DNA from: Warburgia ugandensis
Taxonomy: Eukaryota; Streptophyta; Magnoliopsida; Canellales; Canellaceae
Assembly (NCBI GenBank): GCA_035236585.1
Contig: CP141134.1
Coordinates: 18,406,414 to 18,470,413 of the forward strand
Length of the DNA stretch: 64,000 nt
Direction of reading: 5' to 3'
Under the pieces are notes generated by a model, which saw only the letters and a program-made list of their open reading frames with translations, was not told the DNA's origin and did not search any database. Position 1 is the stretch's first letter. Each line of letters begins with the position of its first letter. The position numbers and the translations under genes were made by a program. Shown here one piece after another: positions 60,522 through 64,000 of this stretch.

Positions 60522-61763
60522 ATGTTGGGTTCTGAGCAAATGCCACCTAAAAGAGGAACAAGCCGGACAGCTCAAAGGGAGTCTGAGAATGTTATGGAAG
60601 GATCGTCAGGCGTTAAATTGGAGGAAGTTATGACAAGGATATTGAGGAACATCCTTCCTCCACTTATGCAACCTCAGTCTACTCCAAGGGAAGCACCAAG
60701 CTCTCAAGCTCAGGTTCAACCTGAGGTGGGGCCCAATGCTCCTATTCCTAGGCAAGAAACTCCAACCCCGGTACAGGAGGACTCTTCACCAATACCAAAT
60801 GGGGCAATGGAACATTCACAATTGACACCTGAGAAGATAGATAAAATGGTGGAAAGGTTCCAGAAAATGGTGAGTGGTTACAATGGCAAGGGAGAACCTA
60901 AGAAGGCTGAAGACTGAATTCATGAGGTTGAAAAGACCTTTATCTTATTAAGAGTTCCATATAATTTAAGGGCCAAGATGGCCACCTACATCTTAAAGCA
61001 AGAAGCAGATTACTGGTGGAGATCTGCACAAAGAAATGCCTTCTCAAATTCTGAAGAAATCTCATGGGAAAGATTCAAAGAAGTTTTTAATGAGAAATAC
61101 TTCCTTGCACATATCAAATAGCAGAAGCAGAAGGAGTTCTTAGAGTTACATCAAGGAAGCCTTTCCGTTGTGGACTATGAAAATAAGTTCATTCAGCTAA
61201 AGAGATTCGCCAACCATATATGTAACACCAAAGGAAACACGATAGATCGTTTTATGGAAGGGTTACATCCCGGACTAAGGATGAAAGTGCTGGGGACTAA
61301 ACCTACTACCATGGTTGAATGTGTTGAAATGACATCCAAATTTGAAGAAGACTACAAAAGAAGCCAATTCACCAAATTTGGAAGAGGGAGCAACTCTCAT
61401 CAAAAATCATTCAAGAAAGGCAAGAGACCCTCAAACAATGTTTGGACTTTTAACAAGCAATGGAAACAAGCAAAAAGGAAACAATGCCCTGTTTGTAGAA
61501 CATATCATCCAGGCCATGCATGCCCTCGCGGGGCACCACAACAGCCACAAACCCCTATCAAATGTTATAAATGTGGTTCAATCGGGCATTTCTCTAATCA
61601 ATGCAACAAACCCTTGGCAATCCAAGGTGCAAAGCCTAAAAATGTACCATGTCATCAAGGAAGGGTGTTTGCTATTACCGATGGAGAGGCGGGAACATCC
61701 AATGCAGTTATTGAAGGTACATTGTTAGTATCTCATCACCATGCCAAAGTACTATTTGATTAA
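60522..61763 (+). pseudogene. gag: Retrotransposon gag (Tekay-type), broken by stops
   Basis: Gag forms the nucleocapsid-like particle that packages element RNA. One frame runs from 60,522 (a second Met at 60,540 starts MPPKRGTSR, more like family starts). Stops interrupt it at 60,915 (TGA), 61,119 (TAG) and 61,761 (TAA). After a low-complexity Pro/Gln-rich N-terminus comes the retrotransposon gag domain, with AED then KTF, ATYILKQEADYWW and VVDYENKFIQL (about 60,905-61,200). Then follow a basic stretch, a CPVC-x4-H motif (61,486) and a zinc knuckle CYKCGSIGHFSNQC (C-x2-C-x4-H-x4-C, about 61,563). There are no indels, and the first two stops replace codons that are usually Trp or Gln. The third stop lies at the protease active site, so gag and pol share one frame. 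Confidence 0.9.
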
Positions 61764-63350
61764 GGTTCAACCCATTCTTTTATATCCTGTATATTTGCAT
61801 CTAGTATACAATTGATAGTGGAGAAGTTGTGATTCTATCCAGATGTAATGACACCAGTGGGGAAAACAATTGGATTACAGGAATATCTTTCAGATGTACC
61901 TGTGAAAGTACAAGGGAGAACAATGAGTATAGACCTTATTTTACTAAACATGGTAGAATATGATGTTATACTGGGTATGGATTGGCTAGCCAAATAAGGG
62001 GTAATTATGGACTGTAGAAAAAAGAAACTTACTTGTAACACACTTGGAGAGGAAAAACTAGTATTATAAGGAAAACCAAATGGGTCAGTCAAGCCTATAG
62101 TATCATCTATGAAGGCTAGCAAATATGTACCAAAAGGGTGTCAGGCATTTTTAGCAACTACAGTTGCTTTGAATGTGGAGCAGCCTAAAATAGAGGAAAT
62201 TGACATAGTCGTGGAATTCCAAGATGTGTTTCCTAAAGAATTGTCAGGTTTACCACCTCATAGGGAAATTGAGTTTACCATTGATTTGATTCCTGGTACA
62301 ACTCCAATTTCTAAAGCACCATATAGAATGGCCGCAGCTGAGTTAAGAGAATTGAAAAACCAACTCCAAGAATTGTTAGACAAAGGGTTTATCAGACCAA
62401 GTAGCTCACCATGGGGAGCACTTGTGATATTTGTGAAGAAGAAGGATGGGTCAATGAGGCTGTGCATCAATTATCATATGTTGAATAATGTGACAATAAA
62501 ATGTAGATACCCTCTACCTTGCATTGATGATCTCTTTGATCAACTCCAATCTGCTAAGATCTTTTCAAAAATTGACCTTCGATCTAGATATTATCAGTTG
62601 CGTATTAAAGGTGAAGATGTACCCAAGACTGCATTTAGAACCCGGTATGGACATTATGAATTTTTTGTGATGGCTTTCGGGTTAACCAATGCTCTAGCAG
62701 TATTCATGAACTTGATGAATAGAGTTTTCAAGGAATTTTTGGATAAATTTGTTATCATATTCATGGACGATATACTTATTTATTCTACTAGTATATTGGA
62801 ACATCAAGAACATTTAAGGATTGTGTTAACCACACTTAGAAGGCACAAACTATTTGGTAAATTTTCTAAGTGTGAGTTTTGGTTAGAAAAAGTCAATTTT
62901 CTGGGGCATGTAATATCTCAGAATGGAGTAGAAGTAGACCCTGCCAAGGTGGAAGCTGTAATGAATTGGGTGCAGCCAAAAACAGTAACTTAGATAAGAA
63001 GTTTTCTAAGGTTGGCAGGATATTATCGTAGATTTATCTAAGGGTTTTCCCATCTAGCTCTTCCTTTGACTTCTCTGACTAGAAAAGGAGTACAGTTTAC
63101 TTGGACTGATGAATGTGAAAAGAGTTTCCAAGAGTTAAAGAAGAGATTAACTGAGGTACCAGTATTGTCCTTGCCATATGGGAGTGGAGGTTATGAAATA
63201 TACTGTGATGCTTCAAGTAAGGGGTTAGGAAGTGTACTCATGCAAAATGGGAAGGTCATTGCTTATGCTTCACGACAATTAAAGAAGCATGAAATGAACT
63301 ACCCAGTACATGACCTAGAACTGGCAGCAATAGTGTTTGCCTTAAAATTT
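61764..63350 (+). pseudogene. pol: Protease-reverse transcriptase-RNase H (Tekay-type pol), broken
   Basis: Continues the gag frame. Protease: the active-site region is FD, stop, GSTHSF at 61,755-61,780, so the residue after the catalytic Asp is a stop. A later ILGMDWL lies at about 61,970. Further stops are at 61,830, 61,995, 62,067, 62,991 and 63,039. The longest open stretch (62,109-62,993, 294 codons) holds [33 protein letters not shown], the first catalytic Asp in SKIDLRS (62,574), and FMDD (62,760-62,771) in place of the common YVDD/FVDD type. RNase H starts after a stop-split connection domain, with YCDAS (Asp at about 63,207) and LELAA. A one-base loss in the A-run at about 63,343 shifts the frame inside RNase H. 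Confidence 0.92.
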
Positions 63351-63691
63351 GGCGACATTACTTGTATGGGAAAAATTTCAATGTATTCACTGATCACAAG
63401 AGCCTTAAGTATATTTTCACTCAGGCTGATTTGAATATGAGACAAAGAAGGTGGATGGAATACCTTAAGGATTATGATTTTACAATTCAATACCATCCTG
63501 GGAAGGCTAATGTAGTGGCTGATGCACTAAGCAGACACACAAAGGCAGTGTTGGCTAATGTCACCATCAAGTCAGCTTTTGTTGAAGAAATCTTAAAGGC
63601 CCAAGATGGGGATGTAGCAATTCAAGCAATGTGTAAAAAGGCAGGGGTTAGTAGAGATGCAGCAGGGGTATTCAGTTTCAAGGAAGACTAA
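63351..63691 (+). pseudogene. pol: RNase H C-terminal part and linker (shifted frame)
   Basis: After the single-base loss, the reading continues in another frame. It carries [13 protein letters not shown] (third catalytic Asp, about 63,390), the [14 protein letters not shown] block and VVADALSRH (fourth Asp, about 63,522). A linker toward integrase then ends in FSFKED and a TAA at 63,689. All four acidic RNase H residues are therefore present, though split over two frames. At about 63,688 a short deletion changes the frame again. Confidence 0.88.
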
Positions 63692-64000
63692 TGGTTCCCT
63701 CAAGCTTGAGAAAAACACTACTACAAGAGGGCCATCAATCAAAATTTTCCATACATCTTGGAGGAACAAAAATGTATCAAGATTTAAAAAGAAATTTTTG
63801 GTGGGAAGGTATGAAGAAAGATATAGGGGAGTGTGTGGTTAGGTGTTTAACTTGTCAGCAAGTAAAGGCTAAGCATCAAAAACCAGCTGGGTTACTACAA
63901 ACCTTAGACCTGCCAGAGTGGAAATGGGAACATATCACCATGGACTTTGTTGTGGGTTTACCAAAGACTCGAGCAGGCCATGACATGATATGGGTAATAG
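63692..64000 (+). pseudogene. pol: Integrase N-terminus (Tekay-type pol), cut by window end
   Basis: The third frame runs open from about 63,691 to the window end. It has the HHCC zinc-binding domain: His at 63,733 and 63,754, Cys at 63,844 and 63,853 (CLTC). It continues QVKAKHQKPAGLLQ and the start of the catalytic core with WKWEHITMDFVVGLP, whose Asp at 63,943 is the first of the D-D-E triad. The remaining core and any chromodomain are outside the window. This part has no stop, unlike the rest of the element. Confidence 0.9.

Larger units (their letters stand above)
55357..64000 (+). mobile_element. Tekay/Del-type chromovirus, 5' part (runs off window)
   Basis: Order: 5,058-bp LTR (55,357-60,414), Met primer site (60,417), gag, protease, RT, RNase H, integrase start; the 3' part is outside. 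Domain order (integrase after RNase H) makes it Ty3/gypsy. The Met primer site and the protein similarity fit the Del/Tekay chromovirus lineage, but the chromodomain that would settle this is not in view. It is inserted in the 5' LTR of the older Tekay element, left flank AATAT (55,352-55,356). Coding sequence is inactivated, so the copy is non-functional by itself. Confidence 0.9.

Noticed and set aside
62258..62470. - strand frames inside the pol region (also 61,835-62,122 and 63,299-63,496)
   Set aside because: They are antisense shadows of the RT/RNase H reading frame.

Overview
The window looks like repeat-rich intergenic DNA from a large-genome seed plant, probably an angiosperm. It is strongly AT-rich. 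I found no host gene, rRNA or tRNA. Almost every stretch can be assigned to nested, decayed retrotransposons. The evidence for a plant is Athila/Tat-type Ty3/gypsy parts (Asp-tRNA-like primer site, DLGAS protease, GGGGACAATG-type 3' region), a chromovirus of Del/Tekay type (Met-tRNA primer site, CCHC gag, RT/RNase H/integrase), and an RTE-type LINE tail. The species cannot be told from the sequence.

Bases 1-19,618 are dominated by one Athila-type family. Two non-autonomous copies, each gag-protease followed directly by the 3' non-coding region and a long terminal repeat (LTR), lie head to head. The left arm is on the - strand (about 6,510 down to 1,010) and the right arm on the + strand (about 6,655 up to 13,679). 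The left arm carries a LINE insertion (4,435-4,839) and the right arm a solo LTR (8,110-10,053). Each insertion's empty site is visible in the other arm. At 1-1,003 and 14,561-17,099 a unit of about 1.26 kb, made of R-U5 plus primer site, is repeated head to tail behind a full LTR.

Bases 19,619-28,980 hold a second Athila-like LTR family in both orientations: a two-LTR relic on + (19,619-24,571), then a - LTR (24,572-28,140 and beyond) interrupted by a + LTR fragment (25,725-27,519). Bases 28,981-29,480 match part of the long Tekay LTRs. Bases 29,759-39,733 hold a third, short-LTR Athila-like element with no coding sequence. Its 5' LTR was split by a 4.75 kb Tekay-type solo LTR (33,697-38,446, perfect 5-bp target duplication). 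Bases 39,734-41,344 are largely unassigned.

Bases 41,345-55,356 are an old Tekay-type element on the - strand. Its 3' LTR (41,345-48,023) contains a solo LTR (43,785-46,468, duplication ATATG). Its body (48,024-50,850) is a pol relic. Its 5' LTR (from 50,868) contains an Athila solo LTR (52,078-54,981) and is broken at 55,357 by a better preserved Tekay element on the + strand. That element has a 5,058-bp LTR, a Met primer site, gag, protease, RT, RNase H and the start of integrase. It runs off the window and is inactivated by eight in-frame stops and two frame breaks.

The most notable signals are the R-U5-primer-site tandem arrays, a covarying stem-loop kept near the 3' end of all five Tekay-type LTR copies, GC-rich palindromes in the LTR leaders, a short telomere-like insertion inside one LTR, and the readable nesting order.
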